DNA of 64,000 bases from Tricholomella constricta (GCA_013368375.1 JAACJP010000023.1:248001-312000); one strand, 5' to 3'. Positions 1 to 11,109 are shown, counted from the stretch's first letter. Notes: a model not told the origin generated them from the letters alone. Made by a program: numbers and translations.

Positions 1-40
1 ATTTGAGCATTCATATATCTTATACTCCTTGCACCACCAG

Positions 41-2442
41 AGCAAGTCTGTCATCTCCAGAGACACAGCCATTTTGCCTCGTAAACTGGATTGGATGGTC
101 ACAGATAGAGCCGATGATCTCAGATCTATCATGTCCGACAATGCCACCTTTATTCATTTCCCGCCTCTTGGTAGCTCCACCAGCCTCATCACGGTCTATG
201 GAGATCATAGAGTCAACATCCAGCGCACTATCAGATCCATAATGCAGCTCGTAAGTCAATTTCCTCGAATATTGGCCTCATCTCGTCTCATCCATATCCT
301 CGCACAGGCTTGCCAATATTACGTTGGATCATTCTGGCTTCTTCCTATGCAATTCAACGCCCTTTTGCCGCCAGCGACACTTAACGCATCCGCGGTCACG
401 ACACTCCTTAAACAAATTTCCATGACAACTGGGGCCGAAGTTGTCTTCAAAAGCATGTGCTTCGAGGTCCATGGCCTGGAGCACGAAGTCCGGTCCGCTG
501 TTAGTATGATAATGGAGCTGGACATCATCAAGGTACTTTCTCACTTTCGGCCGTGTGACCTATTTAATCGCCCATTACAAGGCCTTCCATCACGAAATTC
601 GCTTCCAAATTGAACTCTCCAACGATCATCGCGAGTTTATCAGCGGGAAAAAGAATGGAAAGATCAACAAGATCATGCAAACCACCAATGTCAAGATCAA
701 ATTCGAAACTTTCAACGACTACAACTTCCTCATCGACATAGCTGGCCCTGATAACTCTGTACTCCAAGGCCTTTCCTTACTACAAGAAGAACTTCCCGCC
801 GAAATCTCATTCCATGTCCCGGAGGCATACCACAAACGAATCATCGGTGTCGGCGGCCGGAGCATTCAACGAATCATGAAGAAATTTGGCGTCTATGTTA
901 AATTCTCTAATGCCGAGGAGTTTGCTGCTCTCGGTGGCTACAACGACAACGACGATAATGTCGTCGCTAGGACTCCCGCAAAAAATGCTATTAATCTAGA
1001 TAATCTTAAACAATCTGTCATGGAGCTGGTTAACCCGAAGGTGCGCAAGCAGATTCCCCTCCGTCGCCGCCCCGCTGAACATAATGCGTTTTAGGACAAA
1101 GATTATGTTAATGAGACTGTATCGATCCCCAGACGCTACCACCGGACGCTTTTGGGAGAAAAGAGCATCTTCATTCGCGACATCGAGACGAAAACCAACT
1201 CCCGCGTGCGCTTCCCCGACAAGGAAACCGCATCGGATGTTGTAACGATATTTGGACCTGAGAGTCAAGTCCAGATCGCAGCCGCTATGCTTTTGGTATG
1301 TGCCTTTATCTCGAAAAACCTAATCCCGGCTCATTTTCTGGCAGGACCACGTACCATTTGAGGCCGATATGGCAGTTCCTCCCAGCGCTGACCTCCCCCG
1401 AGTTATCGGCACTCCTGACTTCACCAACCTCGTTGAACGTGTCAAACGCGAACTCCAAGTCTCCATCGTCCCCAACATGAAAACGCAGAGCCCAGCCAAT
1501 GGCAACTCCGAAAATGAGGCACCGACAGATCTCTCATTCAAGTTCCGGTGCCAGCGCAGCAATAGTGATTTCCTCATCACCGCTCGCGAAATGCTAGAGC
1601 AGTTCCTCCTCAACCACAATATACATGTCTATCCATCTCCCACTGCACACATCCACAAGCGTGGCGATTCATTCGCCGAGGCTTTTCCTCATTTTGACAG
1701 CAAAGTCCTCTCCACGGCGAAGACCAGGGGCCATGGTTTGTTGTTTCGTCGTTCTCCTTTCTTTCGGCGCTCATGCGTGTCTATCAGAATCCGTTGACAT
1801 GGGCAGGCCAGATGTCGGAGATCGCGACCGCAGGCTCCGAATGGCGAATTCTTCTCCTGACGTCAAGGCTTTGTTCAACTCCCCTTCCTATATCTACAAT
1901 TTGGAAGAGCATGACGATCCAGAGTCGAGCTACATACCTCCTGGACCCGGGCTCGGATCCGAGTACTGGACACCTTTGCAACCGATCGTGAGTATTCAGC
2001 GGCCGTCCTATTAACCTTTTATCAACATACGTATGTTCAGGGTTCTGGCATTCCACACCGCACAAGACATTCTGAAGACGCAATAAAAAGAGGATCCGAC
2101 TCCCTTCTTGAAGCCAAGCTCAAGGAGCAGATCTCGAAACCGCGATCGTTGCAAAACCGCGCCCAGTCCCTCGACCTGACATTCTCACTCTCCCGCATTA
2201 CAGAGTCTGGCTCGAGGCTGCCTCCACCCGAGTCACCGACGACTTCGACAGGCGATACGGGAGGAAACTCGAGCCCGACTTCCGCCACTGCGCCTTCATT
2301 CCCAAGTGTCTACGCCTCACCAATGTCAGGACGGCCTGCTCCCGTGGGGACGATTTCTCAGGCTCAGGTCCAGCGATCTGAACGTGCCCTCGACGAAGAA
2401 GTCGACGAGGTCTCACGCGTCATATCGAACTTGGGCTTGTAA
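41..2442 (+). CDS. Multi-KH-domain RNA-binding protein, 5' end outside window (Khd4-like)
   Basis: The first visible exon starts after an acceptor (CAG) at about position 40, so the N-terminus lies upstream. Joined exons (introns near 250-307, 531-579, 1041-1094, 1296-1343, 1735-1790 and 1988-2040) give an array of KH modules. GxxG-type loops are visible as GKKNGKI, IIGVGGRSI and LLGEKSIFI, each followed by the usual KH beta strands. The last module ends near 1640 and is followed by a Ser/Pro/Thr-rich tail that closes with an acidic helix-like segment. Tandem KH proteins bind single-stranded RNA and regulate mRNA stability or translation. The arrangement resembles fungal multi-KH regulators such as Khd4 of smut fungi, but that assignment is inference. 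Vigilin/Scp160 is an alternative. The gene is convergent with the V-ATPase gene, with about 295 bp between stops. Confidence 0.85.
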
Positions 2443-2737
2443 GCCCTGCGCCTGGCGAATCATATCGCCTCCGCACGGCCGACGAATTGTACAAAAGTAC
2501 GACTGTATACAAACGGACTCGAATGTTCTTGATTCACTTTTACTACTCTCCCCTCCTTTCTATTCACAGCGCCGCGGATCGTCAGTACATACGTATCATA
2601 CAGCTATATGTTTGCGGTTCCGATCCTCTATCTGTATATTATCTTTCCTGCAGTGGTGGGCTGGTCGTATCTTTATCCTTTTCACTAATTGAATATGGTA
2701 TTACATCAAAAGTCCAGGGCCGAACGAAACACCTCGA

Positions 2738-4323
2738 TTAATAGACGATCCATGGCACTTCGAACAGAACAAAATCGAAGAAGTCTTGGTCCATAAGGGA
2801 CTGGTATTCTCCAATGAACTCCTGTCCCTCGCCTTTCTTCCCTTTTGTTGAACGATTCGATCGAGGGCCAAGGTATGTAAAATGAGTCTGAAGGACATTG
2901 AACGTCTTCTTGGTAGCCTTGGGATCCGGCTAGCGTCACTGAGTAAGCAAGGGTTTTGCGCGATGACGAGATATCATACCTTCACCACAAGGCCAATATA
3001 ATTGGCGGGAAGCCCGTATCGAAGAACGCTCTCGACAAAGAGACGAAGGACTTTCAGATGGACCAGAATTTGGAAAGATTCAGAGAAATTTGTTCTTGAC
3101 AATCGCAGGAGCTCCGTCTTTCGACACGGCCTGTCAGCTTCTCTTCAAAGCAGAAGTTGTAAATCTTACCCATAGCTCCTTCTCTGTCGTGTCTGCCGTG
3201 TCTAGCTCCTCTCGCTGTTTGATCAGTTGTTCTTCCGAGTAGACAAAGTCCCGAACGATGAACCTATGGGTTCAAAAGGTTACAATCCTGATGGTTATAA
3301 TTACCAAGTTTACTCACTTGTTTTCTCGACATGTCTGTACAAACTCGTCATGAACCCTCCTGAATATTACCACGCCGAACAAGGAGTATTCATCATCCGA
3401 AGAAATCAATCTACACAATTTAATTAGACGCAAAGGAGGGGGGCACCATACATTGATACGAACGTTGAAGATCGAGGGACCACCATTGAGGTTAATCGTT
3501 CATACTTCGAGTGCCACTCCTTCACAAGCGCTCTTGTAATTGGTTAATGGAATCACAACAAAAATCCAAATGTGGCTTACCTTGGAACCGCGACAAGAAG
3601 CGTTTCGAGATATTCAGAGTCTTGGACGAAGTCGTCTTTCGAGACGACATCAGCCAATGAGCGTACTGAGAGGTTACCCCTGATTAGATGGATCAGAGCT
3701 GGTTTTGAGGGTCATTCAAAACCAGTTACATCTTCTTTCGTTGCATCTGAGTCAGAGAACCCTTGACTAGGTTGTAATTGTTAAGTTTGGCCTTCATAGC
3801 GTTGTCGATCGAGGCCATTTCCTGCGATGCATCTAATGTCATTACCTGGCCTGGGTAAAAACGAAGAAGACGCGTACCTTTCCCAGCGAGTCGACGATCT
3901 CCCGCAGACCTTTCTGCACACCGTAACGGCCCTCGTCCCATTTCCAGCCTTTCAAAAGATAGTCATCCACGCCTTTCTCGTTGATGAGAATATGTTGTGC
4001 AAGTTTCGCGGGGTCGTTATTCAGCAGGCTTCGGAGGGTGTCCACGGTCTTGGCGACTGTTGCAGTAAAGAAAGTATCTTGCTTTGGTATATCTTCAGAA
4101 AGGGCGATGAGACTGTCAAGGGTTCCGGTCTATTGCATGGGTTACTGAGGCACGCGGAAATGGCAGTCAGCGCACGACTGACCTTGAACGACGGGATCTC
4201 AAATTGAGCAAGTCCTGTGAACTTTGACAGGTGGGACAGCTTAGAATGCAGTTCCTGGAAGAGCCCTTCAGCCTCGCCATCGTTGGGAACAGCGATGAGC
4301 CAGGTGCTCTGATCCGAGGGCAT
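2738..4323 (-). CDS. VMA5: V-type proton ATPase subunit C (Vma5)
   Basis: This is subunit C of the V1 sector, the peripheral stator subunit that links V1 to V0 and is released during reversible disassembly of the vacuolar proton pump. The protein opens [20 protein letters not shown], a characteristic start for the family. It continues through conserved blocks such as [18 protein letters not shown] near residue 120, the segment [20 protein letters not shown], and a C-terminus ending in FEVPWIVY. About eight exons are needed, all with ordinary short introns. I chose the ATG at 4323 because it gives the family N-terminus. It lies only 68 bp from the start of the divergent sulfurtransferase gene, so the two probably share a promoter. 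No break was seen. Confidence 0.93.
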
Positions 4324-4391
4324 TGTCGCACGGAGCAAGATGCGTATTTGCGGCTGTTGTAATTTCTTCGTCAGAGATTGTCCTCCGAACA
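4324..4391. promoter_or_regulatory. Short bidirectional promoter between VMA5 and sulfurtransferase
   Basis: Only 68 bp separate the two ATG codons of divergent genes. Core promoter elements and 5' leaders must therefore overlap or lie inside the neighbouring coding region. No TATA box is obvious. Confidence 0.6.
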
Positions 4392-5660
4392 ATGCAGTCC
4401 ATCCTCCGAGTCCGCCAACCTTTCAAGCTTTCTGTACCAATTCTAAATCGCAGGCTCATGTCCTCATCCGGCGCGCCGTTCCTTCTTACACCGCAACAGG
4501 TTCACACTCTTATCGAGAAGGAGAAAGTTTCTCTCTTGGACGTGTCCTGGTTCATGCCAAACTCTCCCCGTCAACCGCGTCAGGAGTTTATCTCCAAGCG
4601 CATTCCGGGTGCCCAGTTTCTGGACCTGGATGATGTAGCAAGTATTCACGAATTGGGTTTGAAACATATGATGCCACAGCAGCGTGCTTTCGCCGACGCT
4701 TGCGGTATGCCCATTTCAATTACGCTCTTCCAAAGTCCACTCTGATGCTAGAAGCCACGCGCAGAAAAGTTCGGAATTAAAACCGACTCGCATGTCGTGA
4801 TGTGTGTTCCCTCTGCCGCGTATTCTAGAGCGAATGCCAATAAAATATATCCAGATACGACACTCATGGAATCTTCTCGTCTCCCCGCGCACTCTTCATG
4901 TTCAGATCATTTGGCCACCACAGGTCTAGCGTATTAGATGGTGGACTCCCTGCCTGGCTTGCAGAAGGCTTGCCTATGGAAAGCGGAAGCCCATCTCCGG
5001 TGCAAACAACAGAGTACCCCACTCCTACCATCCAGACCAAGTCTCTCAGAAGTATGACATCTTGTTCTGCCCAAATGACCTCAGGATGCTCAAGCATTCG
5101 AAGGTTATGAGCAGATTGTGGCAAATTCAACTCTTGACCCTTCGGTAAATCCAAATGCTGACCTTGTTCTTGATGCGCGTCCTCGTAGAAGGTGGGTTCA
5201 AGCTTCGAACATGAGAACTCTATCACAAAATTAAATCTTCTCCAAACTCAGGTACCTCGGGACTGACCCCGAACCCCGCCCTGGCCTATCTTCCGGCCAT
5301 ATCCCACATTCGTTGTCATTGCCGTTCAACGTGTTCTTGCGCCAAAATTTAGGCTTGGATGGCACAACGTTTACGACATTCCTTCCTCAGGCAGATATAC
5401 GCAGAGTTCTGGAGGATGCTGTAGGCCCAGAACGCGCCGAGTTGATCACGAATGGTGTGCTATCCGTGACAACCAGCTGTGGTAGCGGCATGACTGCAGG
5501 CATCCTGTGGTTGGGTCTGAAGCTTCTGGGGGTTGAGAAAATCAGTTTATATGATGAGGTAGGCTTATAGTGACTTGCGATTTATACCATCGCTAACACT
5601 CAGCAGTCTTGGACGGGCTATGCTATGAGACCTACGAGCAGGATTGAGAAGTCTCATTAG
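4392..5660 (+). CDS. 3-mercaptopyruvate sulfurtransferase (two-domain rhodanese family)
   Basis: The enzyme transfers sulfur from 3-mercaptopyruvate (or thiosulfate) to thiophilic acceptors and is usually mitochondrial. The N-terminus RVRQPFKLSVPILNRRLMSS looks like a mitochondrial presequence. The first rhodanese domain follows (LLDVSWFMPNSPR, RIPGAQFLDLDDVA), then the linker block SVLDGGLPAWLAEG. The second domain carries DARPRRRYLGTDPEPRPG and the active-site loop SCGSGMTAG. CGSG[VM]TA is the mercaptopyruvate sulfurtransferase form; thiosulfate sulfurtransferases have CRKGVTA. Apparent frame changes near 4800, 5052 and 5190 resolve exactly as introns of about 50-60 nt, so the gene is intact. 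The protein ends SWTGYAMRPTSRIEKSH. It is divergent from VMA5. Confidence 0.93.
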
Positions 5661-5997
5661 AAAAAACCTAATGCGGAATGTCCTCTTTCACAATGCGTCT
5701 GTTACTTATGGGCTTCCATCCTATCAATTGCCACCCGCGATCTCCTCGTGATGTTTTTACTATGAGCTACAATCTACCCTGGATGGGCGCTCAAGCAATA
5801 AATAGCCCTTGTATCTCAGCTCAGCCTGTACATGCCAAAAGAGCAGTAAGTGAAATAGCGGGTACAGGTTAAATGAAGAATACATTATGGTGTGTAGTAC
5901 ATATTATACATGCTTTCAGATCACCGAGGTTTTCCTTGTTTCCTAGTCTTACACGTGCTTTCGCTTGTCTATATGCCATTGTCGTTAAACGCTCATC
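5661..5997. other. Intergenic, convergent 3' ends
   Basis: These 337 bp lie between two converging stop codons. I see no gene, repeat or RNA here. It presumably holds the two 3' untranslated regions and their polyadenylation sites. Confidence 0.5.
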
Positions 5998-6554
5998 CTA
6001 ATGACACGCTTCCAACACGGCCATGAAAGGAGGGGGGCGTCGAGCTGGCAACTTGCCCTGAGCGCGTGCCGCTAAACGAGAAACGAGGCATCTCAGTAGA
6101 CATACAGCAAGATAAACAGTCAACTCACGCCGCCCATTATATTGCACCTCGATACGATGTTCTTTACCCCGTCGATAGACGGTCAGTTGCCAGCTGATCT
6201 AAGAGTCAGCGTGTGGCCTTTTTCGAAGGAGGATAGAACTGCACCTTTCAAGCAAAAGAATATTGTACCCCTTCTTGACAACCTCCTCCAAAAGCTGCTG
6301 CCGCGCAAACTCGACAGCTTTGCGCAAATCAGGCGCTTTCTTTCTTGGATTGACTTCGAAAACATATGTGCCACGAGTATCGGCTTCGCCTACAATGGCG
6401 ATGTCCAGTTCTGGGAAAAGGTTTAGAAAATCGCAGCGAGAAGAACAAAGTGCTCTTTCTACGTACCTTCATCCTCGTAATACATTGGAATGGCATCGAC
6501 GGCCCTGCTGTCAACAACCTCCCAGGGTGTCTCTCTTCGTCGAAAGTTAAACAT
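5998..6554 (-). CDS. Small conserved fungal protein, function unknown
   Basis: Three introns split a protein of about 130 residues beginning MFNFRRRETPWEVVDSRAVD and ending RRPPPFMAVLEACH. Exon joins read smoothly: DEELDIAIVGEADTRGTYVF, NPRKKAPDLRKAVEFARQQL, LLESWQLTVYRRGKEHRIEV. Coding is clear from the match between reading frame and splice consensus. The middle is charged and helical with a long amphipathic stretch, and the tail is basic and proline-rich. There is no signal peptide or membrane segment. I do not recognise a named domain. The start is the only ATG upstream of the first splice that keeps the frame. The mercaptopyruvate sulfurtransferase gene converges on it. Confidence 0.75.
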
Positions 6555-7374
6555 GACAGGATTGAACAAAAAGCTTTAGACCAAGTTTGACGGTGTGAAA
6601 GGGCTAGCGCTGAGAGGTGACATGGACCGTAACAGGCCTTTGCCTGCTGGTCTTATAATCATATCTCGGAGGGACACTGCCACATTCGGACGATCACAGC
6701 GGACTGCGGTAGTTGATGATAATGCTCTGAAAGGCTTACTGATCTTCTCAGAAACGCGTAACAACATTCCGTAACGTTGGAACACGAGAGAATGTCGACT
6801 CGGAGTCACCGAGTGATCGTTGGAGGAACCGAAGCCTATGGCCGATCCATGCGCACGTCTATAAACCCACAGATTCCGCGCTCCAAGAGGTGGGTATGTA
6901 CATGACTCCGTTCCCTTAATTTCGAAAGCTGCGGAATGTGTCGCCAAGGAAGATAAACTGAGAGAATACGCAGTCCGCTGTGAGGCCTATCGCGAAGGTG
7001 CCTGAAATCCCCCGTGCTGAGTGGCGGCATCTGTGTCAGTCACCGCCATTTCCGGAAATCCGGGCGCAAAACCCGGTCGGTGACGTCCGAGTCATCAGAG
7101 ATGAGTGAGAATATAGACCATAAAGCTTCCATATCTTCTGAAATAAGTACCTACAATGGCATGCGTAGATTGTCACAGTAGCCGTTGACATGGCGGTAAG
7201 GGATTGCGTCTTTGAAATCAATATATGGAGAGACCGAGGACAGGTTGAAAATGATATGTGCTTGTCATAGTATTTGACGCTGTTACTCTCGGGAGGTTAA
7301 CGGGTGTCTGGAACGGATGGAAGCCACCTTTGACAAGTTAATATCATTCGCCAGCATTACGATATTGCTAGAAA
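6555..7374. other. Intergenic, no gene recognised
   Basis: About 820 bp between the small conserved gene and the first BIM1-like gene. Open frames here are short and show no family features. Nothing repeated was seen. Confidence 0.4.
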
Positions 7375-8292
7375 TCAGAGAGTCAAGAATGCAATACTCC
7401 AAATGCTGAGCAGCAGTCCGGTGACACCAGTTGATATTGCCCTCCCCACTGCACCGGCGGATTGCGTGGATGCTGGAGCGCCAGCAGATGTGCTCGTCGG
7501 AACAGACCCTGCGGTGCTCGTCGGAGAAGACCCTGCGGTGCTCGCCGGAGAAGACTCTGCGGTGCTCGCCGGAGAAGACTCTACGGTGCTCGCAGAACCG
7601 GTGGCATTCGAGCATTTGACATCGGAGGAGATCTTGAAACTACTCGACAAAGTCAAGTCCGCACACTGTCAAAAAGTTGTAGAAATTTCATAACGTTTCA
7701 CCAACAAAGTGAAGGCACCTGATAAAGATTCCCATCTCCTCCGTCAAAAACAATCTGTTGTACATTCAGATGATTCTAAATCACCGCGGGTATAGTGGAG
7801 GAGCCTGACCTGGACAGTGACATTCTGGCCATCCTTGAAGACAGTTGAATTCGCGCTTGAGGCGAAGTCCAGCGGGATACAAAAGAGACCTTCTCCTTCT
7901 GTTTGGAAGAAGGGAACAACTTGAGTAAAGTTGTCGAATGACGTCGGGTTTTCGCTCGCAGCAACAATAACACCAGCTTCCAAGAGGAGTCAGCCCATGA
8001 GTCAGACCAAGCAACATCTCCCTTACATGTCCATTGTGGATGCTCCGAGTTCAATGTAAAGAACCCTCCCGACAAGGGAAACATCGAGCGGTTCGATGCT
8101 GGTGTGTCATACCCGTCTAGAATACTTGTATGAGTCTTGCTATCCCTCTCGTCACATGGAGAACTACTCACCACAGAACTTGGGCTCGTCGTCTTCAACA
8201 AAAACTCCGCGGGGAGGAGGAAACTGGAGCTGGAAGTGGGCATTGACAATGGCAGCAAGAGCTAGAACCAGGAGGGCAAGGTAACGTTGCAT
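7375..8292 (-). CDS. BIM1-like copper-binding extracellular protein 1 (X325/LPMO-like, GPI type)
   Basis: The signal peptide [18 protein letters not shown] is followed directly by His, which becomes residue 1 of the mature protein ([20 protein letters not shown]). An N-terminal His after the signal peptide is the hallmark of the copper site in LPMO-like X325 proteins, typified by Bim1 of Cryptococcus, which helps copper import. Later blocks are [36 protein letters not shown] and [20 protein letters not shown], each in its own short exon. The Ser/Thr-rich tail carries eight-residue repeats (ESSPASTA type) and ends in a hydrophobic segment ([14 protein letters not shown]), consistent with a GPI anchor. 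These proteins bind copper and are not expected to cut polysaccharide. It is the downstream member of a tandem pair and lies next to a CTR copper transporter. Confidence 0.88.
7487..7594. repeat. 24-bp coding tandem repeat in BIM1-like gene 1
   Basis: About 4.5 units of 24 bp begin at 7487, 7511, 7535, 7559 and 7583. The units at 7535 and 7559 are nearly identical. On the minus strand they encode eight-residue Ser/Pro/Thr repeats in the wall-facing stalk. Confidence 0.9.
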
Positions 8293-8385
8293 TTTAGAAG
8301 TAAATGCTGCCGGGGGTGGTCTTGTGAAGCATGACGTCGAAAAATCTCCTTTTTAAAGGGCTCGTCATGCATTGGTTTGTGAGAT

Positions 8386-8408
8386 CCAGGAGACGAAAAA
8401 AGTTTTTT
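8386..8408 (-). promoter_or_regulatory. Shared A/T palindrome upstream of BIM1-like gene 1
   Basis: Read toward the gene the element is AAAAAACTTTTTTCGTCT followed by CCTGG. It lies 99 bp before the ATG at 8292. The same 18 bases plus CCTGG, with one extra base, occur upstream of the paralogue. An inverted GCATGACG pair (8329-8336 and 8363-8370) lies between this element and the gene. Regulatory function is inferred from conservation in diverged flanks. Confidence 0.55.
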
Positions 8409-8572
8409 CACTGATATAGATTCCGCGCGTACTCATCAAAAAAATGTCAAATTCCAGAAGACTCTGAAGTCTGAATTGCGCAATGGCTAATTGGTACATT
8501 ACATTTCGCCTGTACGTTTCGTATTACAAGACTTCCGTTAGGGTAAGGCTGTGTATGTATGGAGGCAGATCG

Positions 8573-9413
8573 TTAGGCGAGCAACGTTGCCGCTCCGATA
8601 AATCCGAGGAGAAGAGCCACATATCCTGCGAAAACATGGGCCGCGCCAAGCGCTCCAGCCGTCTGAGAAGGAGAGGCACCACCCGACGTTTCCGAGCCAT
8701 GAGGAGCGGCGGTCTCATTTGCGCAAACGACGTTTGAAGGGACGGTAAAGTTGCTCGACAGCGTGAGGTCAGCGCACTGGAGATAGTTCAGGCACATTTT
8801 AAAAGGCGCATCGAGGAAAAAAACTGACCTGGTATAGATTTCCATCACCCCCCGCGAACACGATCTGTGAACATATTTCAATCTTCAAATTAACTCCTAG
8901 CTCTGAGAATAACATACCTGAATCGTAACATTTGCGCCATCCTTCACACCGTCGATCTTTGCTGCAGAAATATCGAGTGGCATACAGAAGGTTCCAGCAT
9001 CATCCGACTTGGCGTAAGCGCCCACAATTTGCTGCTCTCCATTTACGGAAAAATTATCAAATGAGTTGGGATTCTGTACAGTCGAGATAATGACGCCCGC
9101 TACGAAGAAAAGTCAGTTTATATTTGAGCCCAGCTGAATAGAAGACGTTACCTGTCCAGCCGGGATGCCCACTCTTGATGGTGAAGAAACCACCCGAGAG
9201 AGGGAATGTACTCCGGTTGTTCACTGCATTGTTGTAACCGCCTAAAATCCAGGAGGTCAGCTTGAATAAATTACGGGAGCTGACAAAATAATGACCGCAA
9301 AAATTAGGCTCATTGTCCGCCACAAATGGCCCACGAGGTTCCGGGTAAAGAAGTCTGAAGTGGGCGTTGACGCTCGTAATCAAAGCAAGCGCCGTGAACA
9401 GGGAGAAAAACAT
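8573..9413 (-). CDS. BIM1-like copper-binding extracellular protein 2 (X325/LPMO-like, GPI type)
   Basis: Tandem paralogue of the gene at 7375-8292 with the same plan. The signal peptide MFFSLFTALALITSVNA is followed by the mature N-terminal His (HFRLLYPEPRGPFVADNEPN), then FCGHYF, an [20 protein letters not shown] block, and a Cys-containing C-terminal block [19 protein letters not shown]. The tail ends in a Ser/Ala-rich stretch and a hydrophobic helix (YVALLLGFIGAATLLA), consistent with GPI attachment. It lacks the eight-residue repeats of its neighbour, so the stalk has diverged while the domain is kept. About six exons are needed. Copper binding at the cell surface is the expected role by analogy with Cryptococcus Bim1. 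Only about 280 bp separate it from the downstream paralogue's start. Confidence 0.88.
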
Positions 9414-9534
9414 CGTGCTTGGTCGTCAGAGGGGGAAAAGATGTGAAAAACTCTTCTGGCTTGTTGTTTGCGACCATCCTGTCTTTATAGTGAGCACGAT
9501 CGTGAGCTTGGATGGGTGAATGGACACGCTTGCA

Positions 9535-9558
9535 CCAGGTAGACGAAAAAAGTTTTTT
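9535..9558 (-). promoter_or_regulatory. Shared A/T palindrome upstream of BIM1-like gene 2
   Basis: Second copy of the AAAAAACTTTTTTCGTCT element, followed here by ACCTGG. It lies 128 bp upstream of the ATG at 9413, with a TATA-like CTATAAAG between element and gene. Confidence 0.55.
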
Positions 9559-9717
9559 GTCCTGTGTCAAAACTTGGCGAAGCTTGGCGAACGACGCCTT
9601 TTGCCAAGAATTATTGCCGACGTACCTGACGGCGGGTGCGGACAGTTGAGTTGGTTTTGAGCAAAGGATACATGACAGGCGGATAAGTACAAGTAATGGT
9701 ACATAGAAAACGTTAAC

Positions 9718-10358
9718 TCAATGGCCTGCACCCCTCCCATTGCCCATTCTTCCGAACAGAGCTTCGCCTATACCTAAACCTAGGACAATTGAGATTATGT
9801 AGGCAGCATTAAAAGTCCTGAGGAAATTGTGTGATTAATTGATTGAAACGTCGATAGAGAGAAAAGCGTACATAACAGCCAACATAATAACGTATGCCAA
9901 TAGAGCTTGGGCTGCATGTATCAATCCACGCGGAAGGTCATGAGCCAAAATGAAGGGCGGTATGGTGCGAGTTGGAATGGATGTCAGTTGACGACTTGCG
10001 AGAGGAACTTCGGCAACATCCGACTGGGGATAAAGAGCTTTCTCCGACGTCTCATTGGAGGGAGATGGGGAGGATTTGCCAGAATGACCAACAGGGCGCG
10101 AGGCCAGAGCAAGTCCTCTGAGGTAGAAATAAGGATTGAAAAGTGATATTGCATAACAGTAACATACTTGTGTCTCCAGTGATTATCCATGATACCTCGG
10201 GTCGCAGAAACCCATCTATCGAAAAGCGCCAGGCAAACTAGGCCAATGCAAGCGCCAGCGATGGCACCATGAGAACTCGGGCGCCAGGCTTCGAACAGCA
10301 GATAATCTCCGCCAGTAAAGTGGAAGAATGGCACCATCGCCATATCGCCCATATCCAT
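9718..10358 (-). CDS. CTR-family copper transporter
   Basis: Small trimeric copper(I) channel of the plasma or vacuolar membrane. The ATG at 10358 gives MDMGDMAMVPFFHFTGGDYL, with the Met-rich copper-collecting start typical of CTR proteins. The first membrane helix lies around GAIAGACIGLVCLALFDRWV. A canonical intron near 10150 joins WRHK to GLALASRPVGHSGK, opening a Ser/Pro-rich cytosolic loop. Two more introns lead to PRGLIHAAQALLAYVIMLAV and then TFNAAYIISIVLGLGIGEAL, which form helices two and three. In helix two the usual MxxxM motif reads MLAVM, which fits. The protein is about 180 residues, the usual CTR length. It lies directly upstream of two BIM1-like copper proteins on the same strand. 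Confidence 0.88.
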
Positions 10359-11109
10359 CGTTTTGCAGCTGTTGAAATTGGTGATGAATAGTGTGCGAGG
10401 CAAGTGCGAGGTGATCGAGAGGGTTCCTCCCGTCTCGTAAACGGAGTTTTAAATTAAACTAGACAGCGGTAACAGCCGAAGTGTGTCATGCCGAAAGACC
10501 TCGTGAATGGTGAGCGTGGGGTAGTACCAGCCTCCAGTGTGTAACATGAGCATGATTACAGTATACCAGTACATTCTAAGTTGTGTCAAAAACCCAGAGT
10601 TGAGAGTTGAGAATAACTTTGCCATTCTAAAGTGGGAACACGTGCTTTGGAACCAACGGCGCATATCTCCTCCCTAGCTGCACTGTGAAGGCCATATTTT
10701 TGGGCCAAGCGCCAGTCAGTGACAACCGATATGACCCCGGAGGTGAAGACCCAGAAGTTAGAACAGATATGTCGCGAGAAAATCTGCAAGAGTTACAGTC
10801 TATGAATTTAGCCCATCCGGAGAGAGAGCCCAAGGATCTAAGACATCGGATAGGAATATGCGGGGAATACGAAGGAGAAACATGGGCTCGTCAAAGGGAC
10901 AGGTTTTCCGCTGTTATCTTTAGGAAGAACGAAGGAGACATAGATGAACGAACGTACACAACATGCGGCAATTTTGCTACCTTAGGACCCCTGGAACTGC
11001 CCGAACGACGTGACCAGTCTCGGCTGACGCTTGCGTGATTAGTTGCAATTCTGCTCTCCCCATTTTTTGGCGACAACTCATTACAGATTAATCCTACTTC
11101 GCCATTGCA
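10359..11109. other. Intergenic with an unresolved minus-strand coding hint
   Basis: About 750 bp between the CTR and rhodanese starts. On the minus strand at about 10450-10590, a short segment (MYWYTVIMLMLHTGGWYYPT) looks membrane-like, but no start, splice pattern or family match could be built. It could be a gene remnant or chance. The 5' leaders of both flanking genes must also lie here. Confidence 0.3.

Noticed and set aside
4700..5250. Apparent frameshifts in the mercaptopyruvate sulfurtransferase gene
   Set aside because: Each break is removed exactly by a GT..AG intron, and the joined protein matches the family blocks without loss.
7375..9413. BIM1-like pair as true cellulose-cleaving LPMOs (AA9)
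   Set aside because: They share only the His-1 start. The length, the GPI-type tail and the X325-type blocks point to copper-binding proteins instead.
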